Of a stretch of 64,000 bases of DNA, positions 42,214 through 49,926 are shown piece by piece. Every line of letters starts with the position of its first letter. Position 1 is the stretch's first letter. The stretch comes from JBBSBY01 sp038205805 (GTDB lineage: Bacteria; Desulfobacterota; Desulfomonilia; Desulfomonilales; Desulfomonilaceae), in assembly GCA_038205805.1 (NCBI GenBank), contig JBBRBO010000002.1:62001-126000 (forward strand), given 5' to 3'. Under the pieces are notes generated by a model that was not told the origin of the DNA, did not search any database, and saw only the letters and a program-made list of their open reading frames with translations. The position numbers and the translations under genes are program-made.

Positions 42214-42242
42214 TTGACAGCTTTTTGAAAGGGTGGCATGAT
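42214..42242 (+). promoter_or_regulatory. tRNA-Leu promoter
   Basis: TTGACA (42214-42219) and CATGAT (42237-42242) are 17 bases apart and end about ten bases before the mature tRNA. Confidence 0.65.
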
Positions 42243-42251
42243 TTCTCTCGT

Positions 42252-42338
42252 GCCGAAGTGGCGGAACTGGTAGACGCGCCAGGTTCAGGGTCTGGTGGGC
42301 GTATGCTCGTAGGAGTTCGAGTCTCCTCTTCGGCACCA
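42252..42338 (+). tRNA. tRNA-Leu (anticodon CAG)
   Basis: An 87-base class II tRNA. The acceptor stem GCCGAAG pairs with CTTCGGC followed by A and an encoded CCA. The anticodon loop TTCAGGG sits between CCAGG and TCTGG, giving anticodon CAG for CUG codons. A long variable arm (GGGCGTATGCTCGT) and the T-loop GTTCGAGTC are present. It stands alone between cbiR and the J-domain gene. Confidence 0.95.
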
Positions 42339-42371
42339 ATCACATCATAAGCTCCCCGCATTCAATAGCTG

Positions 42372-42531
42372 TAATCGTTCACCGGGAACCATGTAACTAC
42401 TTGGCATGGCGTATGGGTTGGCGCGAGAGGAGATGATTCTCTCTTCGTGCTTTCAGCGATCCCGGAGCCATCTCGAGTACGGCGAACCATCATAGTGAAC
42501 CCCTGTGGCGCAAGGGGTGGAAGGTTCACTT
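42372..42531 (+). repeat. structured intergenic element, copy B (~160 nt)
   Basis: Begins TAATCGTTCACCGG and ends with a hairpin of AGTGAACC (42494-42501) and GGTTCACT (42523-42530) that contains an inner CCCCT/AGGGG stem. The centre has GAGAG/CTCTC, then CGTGCTTTCAGCGA and GAGCC, matching copy A at 23349-23500 in order and spacing. Another hairpin (CAGCGG/CCGCTG) follows at about 42539-42561. The 42339-42836 gap has no gene. Copy B lies 300 bases ahead of the J-domain gene and on the same strand. Confidence 0.5.
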
Positions 42532-42836
42532 GGCGGCACAGCGGCGTGTCCTCCACCGCTGCGAGGATGGAGACGTCATAGGGACTAATAAATAAAATAG
42601 GACAAGCACACTAGACGGCTTGTGCGTTCGGCGGGAGTGCATATCTTTTAGTGATGTCCTTGTGAATATGAGAGGCTTCGGATGCTGGAAAGGCGTAAAT
42701 GGAGGGCATGTCCCCTCAAACACCGCGCCTGTTTCGATGATCCGATGTTCTCACCGGAATTGCAGAGGTCAGTAGGGTATATCGGACATAAGGCCGTTGT
42801 ACGCTCTATGACCCACAACAACTTTTATGGAGAGCA

Positions 42837-43400
42837 ATGAAGAAAACGGATTACTACAAGGTCTTGGGGATTACGAAAAAGGCTACCCCCGACGAAATCA
42901 AGAAAGCGTGGAAATCCTTAGCCGTTCAATACCATCCGGATAAACATGAGGGCTCCAGGCAAGCGGCCCTAAAGTTCGTTGAGGCCGCAGAGGCGTATGA
43001 AGCCTTAAGCGATCCCAAGCGCCGTGTTTTGTATGATCGGTACGGACACGCGGGGTTAGCAGACAACGGTTTCACCGGTTTCGATAACATGGGCGATGTC
43101 TATTCAACCATTAGTAACAGGTTCGAAGAGTTTTTCGACTCTTTTGCCGGCTCCCATTCAGACCCGTCGGAGGTGGATGTTTGCGAGAATTGTGGAGGCA
43201 CAGGATCTCCGAATGGGACACCACCTGTCAAATGTGAAAAGTGCAAGGGACAGGGCAAGGTGCAGGTGAAGAAGGGATTTTTCACCGTCACCGCTCAGTG
43301 TCCTGAGTGCAAGGGGGATGGTCGCCTCATAAAAGAATTTTGTCCACAATGTAACGGTTTGGGTCGGGTAAGCGCCCTGAGCGTCAAGCGAGAAGGCTAA
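42837..43400 (+). CDS. J-domain protein with DnaJ-type zinc finger, lacking substrate domains, 187 aa
   Basis: Residues 1-70 form a J domain (DYYKVLGITKKATPDEIKKA, with the HPD in QYHPDKHEG), followed by a short Phe-rich linker and a DnaJ zinc-finger region with four CxxCxG(x)G repeats: CENCGGTGS, CEKCKGQGK, CPECKGDGR, CPQCNGLGR. It stops there: the C-terminal peptide-binding domains of DnaJ (about 200 residues) are absent. It should stimulate DnaK ATPase but bind substrate differently. The stop codon overlaps the next small Cys-rich gene by one base (TAATG), and full-length dnaJ follows 375 bases later. The three form a chaperone/zinc cluster. Confidence 0.88.
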   Translation: MKKTDYYKVLGITKKATPDEIKKAWKSLAVQYHPDKHEGSRQAALKFVEAAEAYEALSDPKRRVLYDRYGHAGLADNGFTGFDNMGDVYSTISNRFEEFFDSFAGSHSDPSEVDVCENCGGTGSPNGTPPVKCEKCKGQGKVQVKKGFFTVTAQCPECKGDGRLIKEFCPQCNGLGRVSALSVKREG

Positions 43401-43615
43401 TGGCTCAATGTGATCGTCACCCCGAGAAGGACGGGATTTATTTTTGTCAAAAAGACAACGAATACATGTGCGATACATGTGTGCAGTGCTACAATCAAAC
43501 GATTTATTGTCCTTACAGAACGGCTTGCGTCATCAACCTCATGATTAAAGAAGGGCTGATCGAGAAATCTTGCCCAGGGAATGCGGGCACGGGTCCCGAG
43601 GCTCACCCCAAGTGA
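43400..43615 (+). CDS. small Cys-rich (B-box-like) zinc-binding protein, 71 aa
   Basis: The protein has eight Cys and one or two His in a zinc-ligand pattern: CDRHPEKDGIYFC, then MCDTCVQCYN and YCPYRTAC, similar to the B-box type finger at the start of some bacterial membrane proteins. No signal peptide. Its ATG overlaps the stop of the truncated J-domain protein (TAATG), so it is translated with it and may act together with it. Function unknown; a zinc-dependent partner or adaptor for the chaperone is inferred only from the coupling. Confidence 0.75.
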   Translation: MAQCDRHPEKDGIYFCQKDNEYMCDTCVQCYNQTIYCPYRTACVINLMIKEGLIEKSCPGNAGTGPEAHPK

Positions 43616-43774
43616 CTTTGGCGCCGCCTGGATTAAGATATAAACACTCGTAGGACGCGGCTCTAAAGCGCATAAATTTATTCCCTACGGGGATGGACAA
43701 ATCGCAGGCGAATGCTTATGTGAGGTAATCATTGCGGAACTTTTTGCCGAAACTACAAAATGGCCGGAATATCC

Positions 43775-44869
43775 ATGAATAAACGTGATTATTATGAAGT
43801 GCTGGGTGTAAGCAGAACCTCAACCGTTGATGAAATGAAAAAGGCTTACCGCGTTCTGGCCTTAAAGTATCATCCGGATCGCAACAAGGGTGATAAAGTT
43901 GCGGAAGAGAAATTCAAAGAAGCCGCTGAGGCATACGAAATTCTCCAGGACCCCGAAAAACGTCAGATTTATGACCGTTTCGGTCATGCGGGTCTTCAAC
44001 AACAGGGTTACCGCGGCTTCACGGACTTCAACGACATCTTTGCGTCCTTCGGCGACGTATTCGAGGAGTTTTTCGGCTTCGGCGCGCGGGGCGGACGTCG
44101 AAATTCCACGCGGCGCGGCGCGGATCTCCGATATGACTTGGCCTTGGACTTCATGGACGCGGTCAACGGCAAGGAGATGGAAATAGATTTCCAGCGCAAC
44201 GAACCGTGTAACGTATGTCAAGGTCTCGGCACGAAAAATGGCGCACGGCCGGCGGTGTGCTCCACGTGTAATGGCCGGGGGCAGGTTACCCGTTCGCAGG
44301 GCTTCTTCAGTATCAGCACTACATGCCCGCAGTGTCAGGGGAGCGGGTCCATCATCACCGACCCGTGTTCGTCATGCCGAGGAGCGGGCCGTGTGCCCAT
44401 TTCTAAAAAGCTTTCCCTCAAAATACCGGCAGGTATTGACACAGGATCTCGGCTTCGACTTCAAGGCGAAGGGGAGCCCGGTGAACAGGGGGCTCCTCCC
44501 GGCGATCTCTACGTTTTCCTGCATGTGAATCCGCACGAGCAATTCCGTAGACAGGACGACGACGTAATCGTGGGTGTGCCTATTAGTTATCCTCTGGCAG
44601 TTTTAGGTGGAGAAACAGAAATCCCTACACTAGAGGGCTCCGAGTCCTTCACATTGCCCAAGGGAGTGCAATCAGGCCAAGATTTCAGACTGCACAGTAG
44701 AGGGATACGACGGTTGAGGGGCAGGGGACGCGGGGATCTCGTCATCGTGACCTACATTGAGACACCCAAAAGTATTTCCAAAGAGGAAGAAAACCTACTA
44801 AGAAGTCTGGCCGAGCTGAATGGGTCGAAAGTTACGGCAAAGAAGAAAAGCTTTTTCTCGCGACTATAG
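43775..44869 (+). CDS. dnaJ: chaperone protein DnaJ
   Basis: Full-length co-chaperone (364 residues) that delivers unfolded proteins to DnaK. It has a J domain (DYYEVLGVSRTSTVDEMKKA, HPD in KYHPDRNKG), a Gly/Phe-rich linker (FGFGARGGRRNSTRRG), four CxxCxGxG fingers (CNVCQGLGT, CSTCNGRGQ, CPQCQGSGS, CSSCRGAGR) and two C-terminal beta domains (LKIPAGIDTGSRLRLQGEGE). ATG at 43775 is preferred over 43760 because it begins MNKRDYYEVLG, the usual start. The Gly/Phe linker is short. No dnaK or grpE in the window. Confidence 0.93.
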   Translation: MNKRDYYEVLGVSRTSTVDEMKKAYRVLALKYHPDRNKGDKVAEEKFKEAAEAYEILQDPEKRQIYDRFGHAGLQQQGYRGFTDFNDIFASFGDVFEEFFGFGARGGRRNSTRRGADLRYDLALDFMDAVNGKEMEIDFQRNEPCNVCQGLGTKNGARPAVCSTCNGRGQVTRSQGFFSISTTCPQCQGSGSIITDPCSSCRGAGRVPISKKLSLKIPAGIDTGSRLRLQGEGEPGEQGAPPGDLYVFLHVNPHEQFRRQDDDVIVGVPISYPLAVLGGETEIPTLEGSESFTLPKGVQSGQDFRLHSRGIRRLRGRGRGDLVIVTYIETPKSISKEEENLLRSLAELNGSKVTAKKKSFFSRL

Positions 44870-44923
44870 CCCACTCGGATTCCGCGTTTCGGCATAGGCA
44901 AATTCGAGTAGTAAGGATAAGGT

Positions 44924-45436
44924 ATGGAAAAAGATAGAGTAGTGGTTTTGGGAATAGGCAACACATTGCTAAAAGATGAAGGCGTGGGGGTCCGAGTTGT
45001 CGAGCGCCTCGCCGCCGAGTACGATCTGCCCGATAACGTATCCATTGTTGATGGGGGAACTCAGGGGCTGTGGCTCTTATCAACGCTCCAGCAGAGCGAT
45101 ATACTGATCGTGGTGGATGCGGTCCTGGGTGATGGCCCTCCCGGAACCATTTACCGTTTGGAAAGGCAAGATCTGCCTACGGGGCTGCGCATTAAGCAAT
45201 CCGCACACGATTCGGACCTGATCGAAGCATTGAACCTGTGCGAGCTGCTTGAAAATGGGCCTCGCAAAGTGGTAGTGATCGGGGTACAGCCAAGTGATAT
45301 TACTCCTTATGGCCTTGAACTTACCGACGTGGTAGCTGCAAAGATGAACGAACTAGTTGAAAAGACTGTTGGGGAGTTGACAAATATCGGAGTCACCGCT
45401 GAAAAAAAATTGAATGCCATTTCCGAAATGTGCTAA
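44924..45436 (+). CDS. [NiFe]-hydrogenase maturation protease (HyaD/HycI family)
   Basis: Cleaves the C-terminal peptide of the hydrogenase large subunit after nickel insertion. The 170-residue protein starts VVVLGIGNTLLKDEGVGVRV, with the nickel-binding Glu, has DGGTQGLWLL, DAVLGDGPPGTI with the Asp ligand, and the late SAHDSDLIEALNL His region. An AAGG lies before the ATG. The structural hydrogenase genes are not next to it in this window, but cytochrome c3 and a cytochrome c/b fusion lie directly downstream and could be redox partners. Confidence 0.92.
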   Translation: MEKDRVVVLGIGNTLLKDEGVGVRVVERLAAEYDLPDNVSIVDGGTQGLWLLSTLQQSDILIVVDAVLGDGPPGTIYRLERQDLPTGLRIKQSAHDSDLIEALNLCELLENGPRKVVVIGVQPSDITPYGLELTDVVAAKMNELVEKTVGELTNIGVTAEKKLNAISEMC

Positions 45437-45517
45437 TGTCAAAAGGTGAAACCATAGGACCGGCAATATGACCGGCGCCAATTCGTAGGCGAATTATTGG
45501 ATCGAGGAGGCCTTATA

Positions 45518-45943
45518 ATGCATTTGAAGGGGAAAGTTATTTTAGCGACGCTACTCAGCATAATGCTGCTGGCGGTCTTCACTGTGGCTTGCGCAGCCAC
45601 CAAATCCCCAGATAAAGACATCACGATCGACAGCCCGGAAGTTTTCACCAAGAGAAAACAAACACCTGTCGTTTTTAATCATGTTAAGCACAAAGAGCAA
45701 AAATGTACTGTCTGCCATCATGAATTTAAAGACGGCAAAAACGTCTGGGAAGAAGGCCAGGAAGTGAAAAAATGCTCTGCATGCCATAAGGCAAAAGAAG
45801 AGGGTAAAGCCGTGAAATTATACGCGGCGTTTCATGGTGATTCCGAGCATTCCTGTATAGGTTGCCATAAGAAAGTTAAGAAAGAGAATAAGCCTACCGG
45901 TCCGACCGCATGTGCAAAATGTCATCCTAAAGACAAAAAATAG
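45518..45943 (+). CDS. cytochrome c3-type tetraheme protein, exported
   Basis: Periplasmic electron carrier with four c-type heme sites: CTVCHH, CSACHK, CIGCHK and CAKCHP, and His in FNHVKHKEQ and FHGDSEHS for axial ligation, the class III cytochrome c order. A hydrophobic leader (ATLLSIMLLAVFTVACAA) precedes it; the Cys in TVAC could make it a lipoprotein. GAGGAGG lies seven bases before the ATG. It follows the hydrogenase protease by 80 bases and ends in a strong terminator. Its usual role is to take electrons from hydrogenase and pass them to membrane complexes. Confidence 0.9.
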   Translation: MHLKGKVILATLLSIMLLAVFTVACAATKSPDKDITIDSPEVFTKRKQTPVVFNHVKHKEQKCTVCHHEFKDGKNVWEEGQEVKKCSACHKAKEEGKAVKLYAAFHGDSEHSCIGCHKKVKKENKPTGPTACAKCHPKDKK

Positions 45944-45959
45944 CGTTCGAGCGATCGCC

Positions 45960-45986
45960 CAAAAGCCCCCTTTTTGGGGGTTTTTT
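45960..45986 (+). terminator. rho-independent terminator after cytochrome c3
   Basis: GCCCCC and GGGGGT pair around TTTTT and are followed by six T. It separates cytochrome c3 from the c/b fusion gene. The 370 bases from here to the next gene hold no other recognisable feature. Confidence 0.8.
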
Positions 45987-46358
45987 GTTCTCATGGGCTA
46001 ATTTGTCTTGACCAAATCACTCTTGCACTGGTAACATTTAGCTTTTATCCTGGATTTTGCAAGTGACCCTCCAGGATTCTTAAAAAATAGCGGAACTATC
46101 GTCTGTTATGACAAAAAGATGTGATACTTCCCAAGTTCTACAGAGGTTTGACATAACAGGCTGTAATAACGGAGCCTATCAAAACTTCGGAAGCTTACTT
46201 GCAAAATCCAGGTTTATTTATATCTCGCGTCTTTTTTACCGACGCCGAAGCACGTCAGCTATGGAAAGTTGGCTATTCACCTCCTTTCCACCATCGATGA
46301 AATAACGACTTCGGTCGAGGTCTGAGATAGTTCCAGATTTACCTTGAGGAGTGATTAC

Positions 46359-47924
46359 ATGATCAGGAGAACGCCCCCCTTATTTCTATGGGCGCTTTAT
46401 GCGGTATTGTTAATTGCAACCGCTATTATGTGCCTGTCGGTGTCCTCCGCAGGCGCCCAAGACTCTGCGGAAATGACGAATGCGTCGTGCCTTGAGTGCC
46501 ACAACGCCGATATTCTCACCTTGTCCCCTGAGGACTTAGCAGGCCAAGTGGAGGTTGACGCTTCAGCGCTCCCCAAGGTTCGCCCTTTATTCGTTACGGG
46601 AGAGCTTAATCTTGCAATAAATGAAAAACGCTTCGCCGAAGGGGTTCATGCGGACATAACGTGTATCGGTTGCCATAAAGGTATATCGGAGGTTCCTCAT
46701 AAGCAGCGCCTTGCGCCCGTAGATTGCCGAGAGTGTCATGACGATGCAGTCGAATCGGTGAAGAAGAGTGCTCACGGCGTAGGCGCCAAAGCGGTAGGTT
46801 GTGTCGGCTGTCATGACGTTCATTACGGTAAGGGCAAAGATTCGTATGAAGCAAAGTTTCAGAGACAGGCCTGTGTGGATTGCCACAAGGCTTACGGCAG
46901 GGATCTAGTGAAGGGTCACACGCGGCTCTATGAAGCCAAACTCCATCTGGGCCTGGATTGTATGCTATGTCATGCCGGCAAAGAACCGGGTGTGCATAAC
47001 ATACCTGCTGCAAAGACTAAATCTGCCGGCTGTGAGTCATGCCACTCTAAAAATACCATTCTCGCCACTACGAAAACACCAGGTGGCGGCAATTTTCTGT
47101 CTCCTGAAATGCTGAATGCCGATGTGGCAAAAAAATACGGCTATGTAGTGGGTGCAAACCGTATTCCGTTGCTGGACACTATTATTGTCTTAGCGTTTTT
47201 CGCACCGTTTGCGCTGCCCCTTTTTCATGGCGGCTTGCGCTTCATTACGCGTCGCAAGGAGCCCGTAGAGCTGCCGGAAGAGAAAATTCTTCTCCATCCT
47301 TTTACCGAGCGGCTATGGCACTGGGTACAAGCGTTCGCCATAGTCATGTTGATAATTACCGGTGTGATAATCCACTGGTCCGAGCATTTCCCCGGCATGT
47401 TCGCGTGGGCGGTGAGATGGCACAATATATTTGGTTGGGTGGCGGTGATTGCATTCATTGTGTGGTTGCTCTACAACCTACTCACTATGCGGATCAAGCA
47501 CTACATCCCCTCGAAAGAGGATCTCACAAAGGGTGTCTTTAAGCAGGCAAAGTTCTACTCGTACGGTATCTTCAAGCATGAGCCGCATCCCTATGCGCCT
47601 TCAGAAGACAACAAGTTCAACCCGCTCCAGAAGTTGTCCTACCTTCAGTTCCAGGGATTTCTCTTGCCGATCCTGCTTATTAGCGGTCTGCTCTACATGT
47701 ATCCCCAATACTTCAAGGGAGTTATCAACGCTATCGGCGGCATGCAGGTCTTGGCGATTGTCCACATCATCCTGGGTGGGCTCTTTGCCGCCTTTCTGGT
47801 GGCGCACATTTATCTTGCCACCACGGGCGAGACTATTGGAGAAAACTTCAAGGCCATTATCACGGGGCGCGGCCTCGCTTCTCATCATGAGGAGCACGGT
47901 AAAGACGACCATCGTCACGTGTAA
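46359..47924 (+). CDS. fused multiheme cytochrome c / membrane cytochrome b protein, 521 aa
   Basis: A signal peptide (LYAVLLIATAIMCLSVSSAGA) is followed by a periplasmic domain with seven CxxCH heme sites (CLECH, CIGCH, CRECH, CVGCH, CVDCH, CMLCH, CESCH), then from about residue 270 a four-to-five-helix cytochrome b561/FdnI-like domain with heme-ligand His in TERLWHWVQAF, VRWHNIFGWVAV and AIVHIILGG. The two parts are usually separate subunits. It would carry electrons between periplasmic donors, such as cytochrome c3, and the quinone pool. The ATG at 46359 has GAGGAG upstream. The C-terminus is His-rich (SHHEEHGKDDHRHV). Confidence 0.9.
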   Translation: MIRRTPPLFLWALYAVLLIATAIMCLSVSSAGAQDSAEMTNASCLECHNADILTLSPEDLAGQVEVDASALPKVRPLFVTGELNLAINEKRFAEGVHADITCIGCHKGISEVPHKQRLAPVDCRECHDDAVESVKKSAHGVGAKAVGCVGCHDVHYGKGKDSYEAKFQRQACVDCHKAYGRDLVKGHTRLYEAKLHLGLDCMLCHAGKEPGVHNIPAAKTKSAGCESCHSKNTILATTKTPGGGNFLSPEMLNADVAKKYGYVVGANRIPLLDTIIVLAFFAPFALPLFHGGLRFITRRKEPVELPEEKILLHPFTERLWHWVQAFAIVMLIITGVIIHWSEHFPGMFAWAVRWHNIFGWVAVIAFIVWLLYNLLTMRIKHYIPSKEDLTKGVFKQAKFYSYGIFKHEPHPYAPSEDNKFNPLQKLSYLQFQGFLLPILLISGLLYMYPQYFKGVINAIGGMQVLAIVHIILGGLFAAFLVAHIYLATTGETIGENFKAIITGRGLASHHEEHGKDDHRHV

Positions 47925-47941
47925 AAGCTGATTCACTGAAA

Positions 47942-47965
47942 AGCCGGGTGAAAACCCGGCTTTTT
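47942..47965 (+). terminator. rho-independent terminator
   Basis: AGCCGGGT and ACCCGGCT form an eight-pair stem with a GAAA tetraloop followed by TTTT, just after the cytochrome fusion gene. Confidence 0.85.
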
Positions 47966-48159
47966 GCCGAAATAACCTCAGGGTCGCCGATGCGCCTCCC
48001 CTAAACAAAGCTTTTTCATAGACACAAACGAAGACACCCTGTATCGTAATCACAATGTTTATGTATATTTTTTCTTTTTTAATCTCGCCACTTTGCTCCT
48101 TGGACGGCGCAGCTTCGGGTGGTATGGAGACATAGATCGCGCATTGTTCTCGATCTGCG

Positions 48160-49648
48160 ATGATTCGTGGGTTGATCGCTTTTTCAGGTTATTTACTCCT
48201 GGTGGTGAATCTCGCTTGTTGCCAGGAGCTCCACACATCCCCGTACAGCGGGCCGGCAATGCTCAGGGGTTTGTCGGGAGGCACATATCCCCAAGCCGCT
48301 CCGTCGAATACCTTGTCCATTTCGAGCGCCATGTTCCCGGGGCTCCTGCCGGCAGTCCCAAATCTTCAATTAGGTTACCTCTATTACTTCGACGATAAGG
48401 TCGGGAACGGTCGCGCCACAGCGGACTACCTACTGCCGTTTCGGTCGGACCACAGTCCGTGCCCTTCGGGGAGGCTCATTCCGAGTTCCAAAGCTTTTGG
48501 AAGAAAAAAAACGGCTTCAATAACAGGACCCATATTTCTTTAGGCGGCGGTTACCGCACTATCTTCCGCGATACGACGCTTGTGGGGGTGAACGGCTTTT
48601 ATGACACCGCCCGGCTGAGGGAGCAGTGGTCTCCGTCGGGCGGGGTAGGGCTGGAACTGGCCGCATTGCTCCAGAGCTATGAAGCCCTTGACCTGAATTT
48701 CAACTGGTACGGGCGGATGTTCGACAGCCAAGTCCTTCGTAGCGCATTCAGGTACGGTCCGGCGAATTTTGATCTGGAGGCGGGTTATTCCCATGAATTA
48801 TGGGAAGGCGGACCCGATTTTCGTCTGAAGATAACCGGGTACAAATTTGACACTGTCGTGGATAAATACGGCGGCTGGCGCACGGGAGGGGACCTCTAGT
48901 CTCGTGACGGGATCTTCGTTCTTCGTTATGATGTGGGCAATGATAAGCTTAACAGAACATATCAGACCGTGGGCGGCTTTCTAAACGTGGGCTTCCAGCT
49001 GGATAACCTCTTCAAGGGTGAGAACCCGTTGACCAAGCCCGAACCCATCTTCAGGAGCCCGCGCAATATCGTGAGGATGCTCACGCAAAACGTGAACAGG
49101 ACCTGGTACCAGCCTGCCGCAGTGGTAGGTGCACGAGCTATTTCCGGCGCCTGCACGAACGGTGGTGGCGGCGGAACCCCGCCGTGGTTCATCATTACTT
49201 TTCGTGACGGCGACTTTAATGGGGGGAATATCGTGTCGCAACCCCACGGCACGACAGCAAGCGACCTTAATGTATCACCCCGAAACGGCGACTGCAGAAC
49301 ATACGGCGGCGACGGCTATGATATAACGATCGCAGGAGACAGACCCCCCGGCCCAGTGACGGTAAACGTCTTATTCAGCGGCGCCGTATCCGGTGATCCC
49401 CCCGGCGGTTGTCGCGCAGTCACTGACGGGGTTCGCGGCATAGCATACCCTATAATTATACCGGCGGGAGTGTCGACGGTCCATGCACCGCCAATACGCC
49501 TAGTCAGCCGGCGCCCATTGTGTATCGGCTCCAGCCATGCAACTGCAATAATCCTGTTAGTGGCTTTGCGGGCACGGTTAGTTTCGCGGATGCGGCGGGC
49601 GTAATACAGACTCAGACCGTGACGGTATATACCGCCCGATCAGGCTAA
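48160..49648 (+). pseudogene. decayed outer-membrane beta-barrel gene (inverse-autotransporter-like)
   Basis: A signal peptide (IAFSGYLLLVVNLACC) opens the frame at 48160, which reads LGYLYYFDDKVGNGRATADY and then shifts near 48440. The second frame gives LGGGYRTIFRDTTLVGVNGF and LDLNFNWYG, with paired beta-strand patterns as in intimin/invasin-type barrels. An in-frame TAG lies at 48897-48899, after which the same frame continues (VGGFLNVGFQLDNLF, then an Ig-like Gly-rich region). A second shift near 49485 returns to a frame reading PIVYRLQPCNCNNPV and ending VTVYTARSG at 49648. Three separate lesions make sequencing error unlikely as the full reason; a dead surface adhesin is inferred. Confidence 0.7.
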
Positions 49649-49704
49649 AATTTGAACAAGTAAATTTTCAAAGCGACTAAATGGGGAGCCGCCGGCCTGC
49701 CGCC

Positions 49705-49926
49705 TCAATCCGCGCCCAAGCAGCGGATACAATCCGTCACTACTACGCCCTTTTTGCGGAGGCATTCGGCCTTTGTGGTTGTAAAGCACGAGGGTTTTCG
49801 CTTGTCCGCTGGTAGGCACGTGCACGGCGTGATGCAGCATTGCACTTCATCCGAATCAAAGGTCGCGAGCGTTGCGCCGGAAAACAGGATCATCCCAGTA
49901 CAAAACATTTCCACCACTTTCTTCAT
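49705..49926 (-). CDS. small exported Cys-rich peptide, 73 aa
   Basis: A short signal peptide (VVEMFCTGMILFSGATLA) precedes a mature part of about 50 residues with eight Cys (VQCCITPCTCLP, PSCF, AECL, TDCIRCLG), suited to disulfide bonding in the periplasm. I know no family. The ATG overlaps the stop of the M48 protease gene (ATGA) and has AAGGAAAG upstream, so it is translated behind that gene, which argues that it is real despite its size. It may be a substrate, inhibitor or partner of the protease, which is only inference from position. Confidence 0.6.
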   Translation of the reverse strand: MKKVVEMFCTGMILFSGATLATFDSDEVQCCITPCTCLPADKRKPSCFTTTKAECLRKKGVVVTDCIRCLGAD

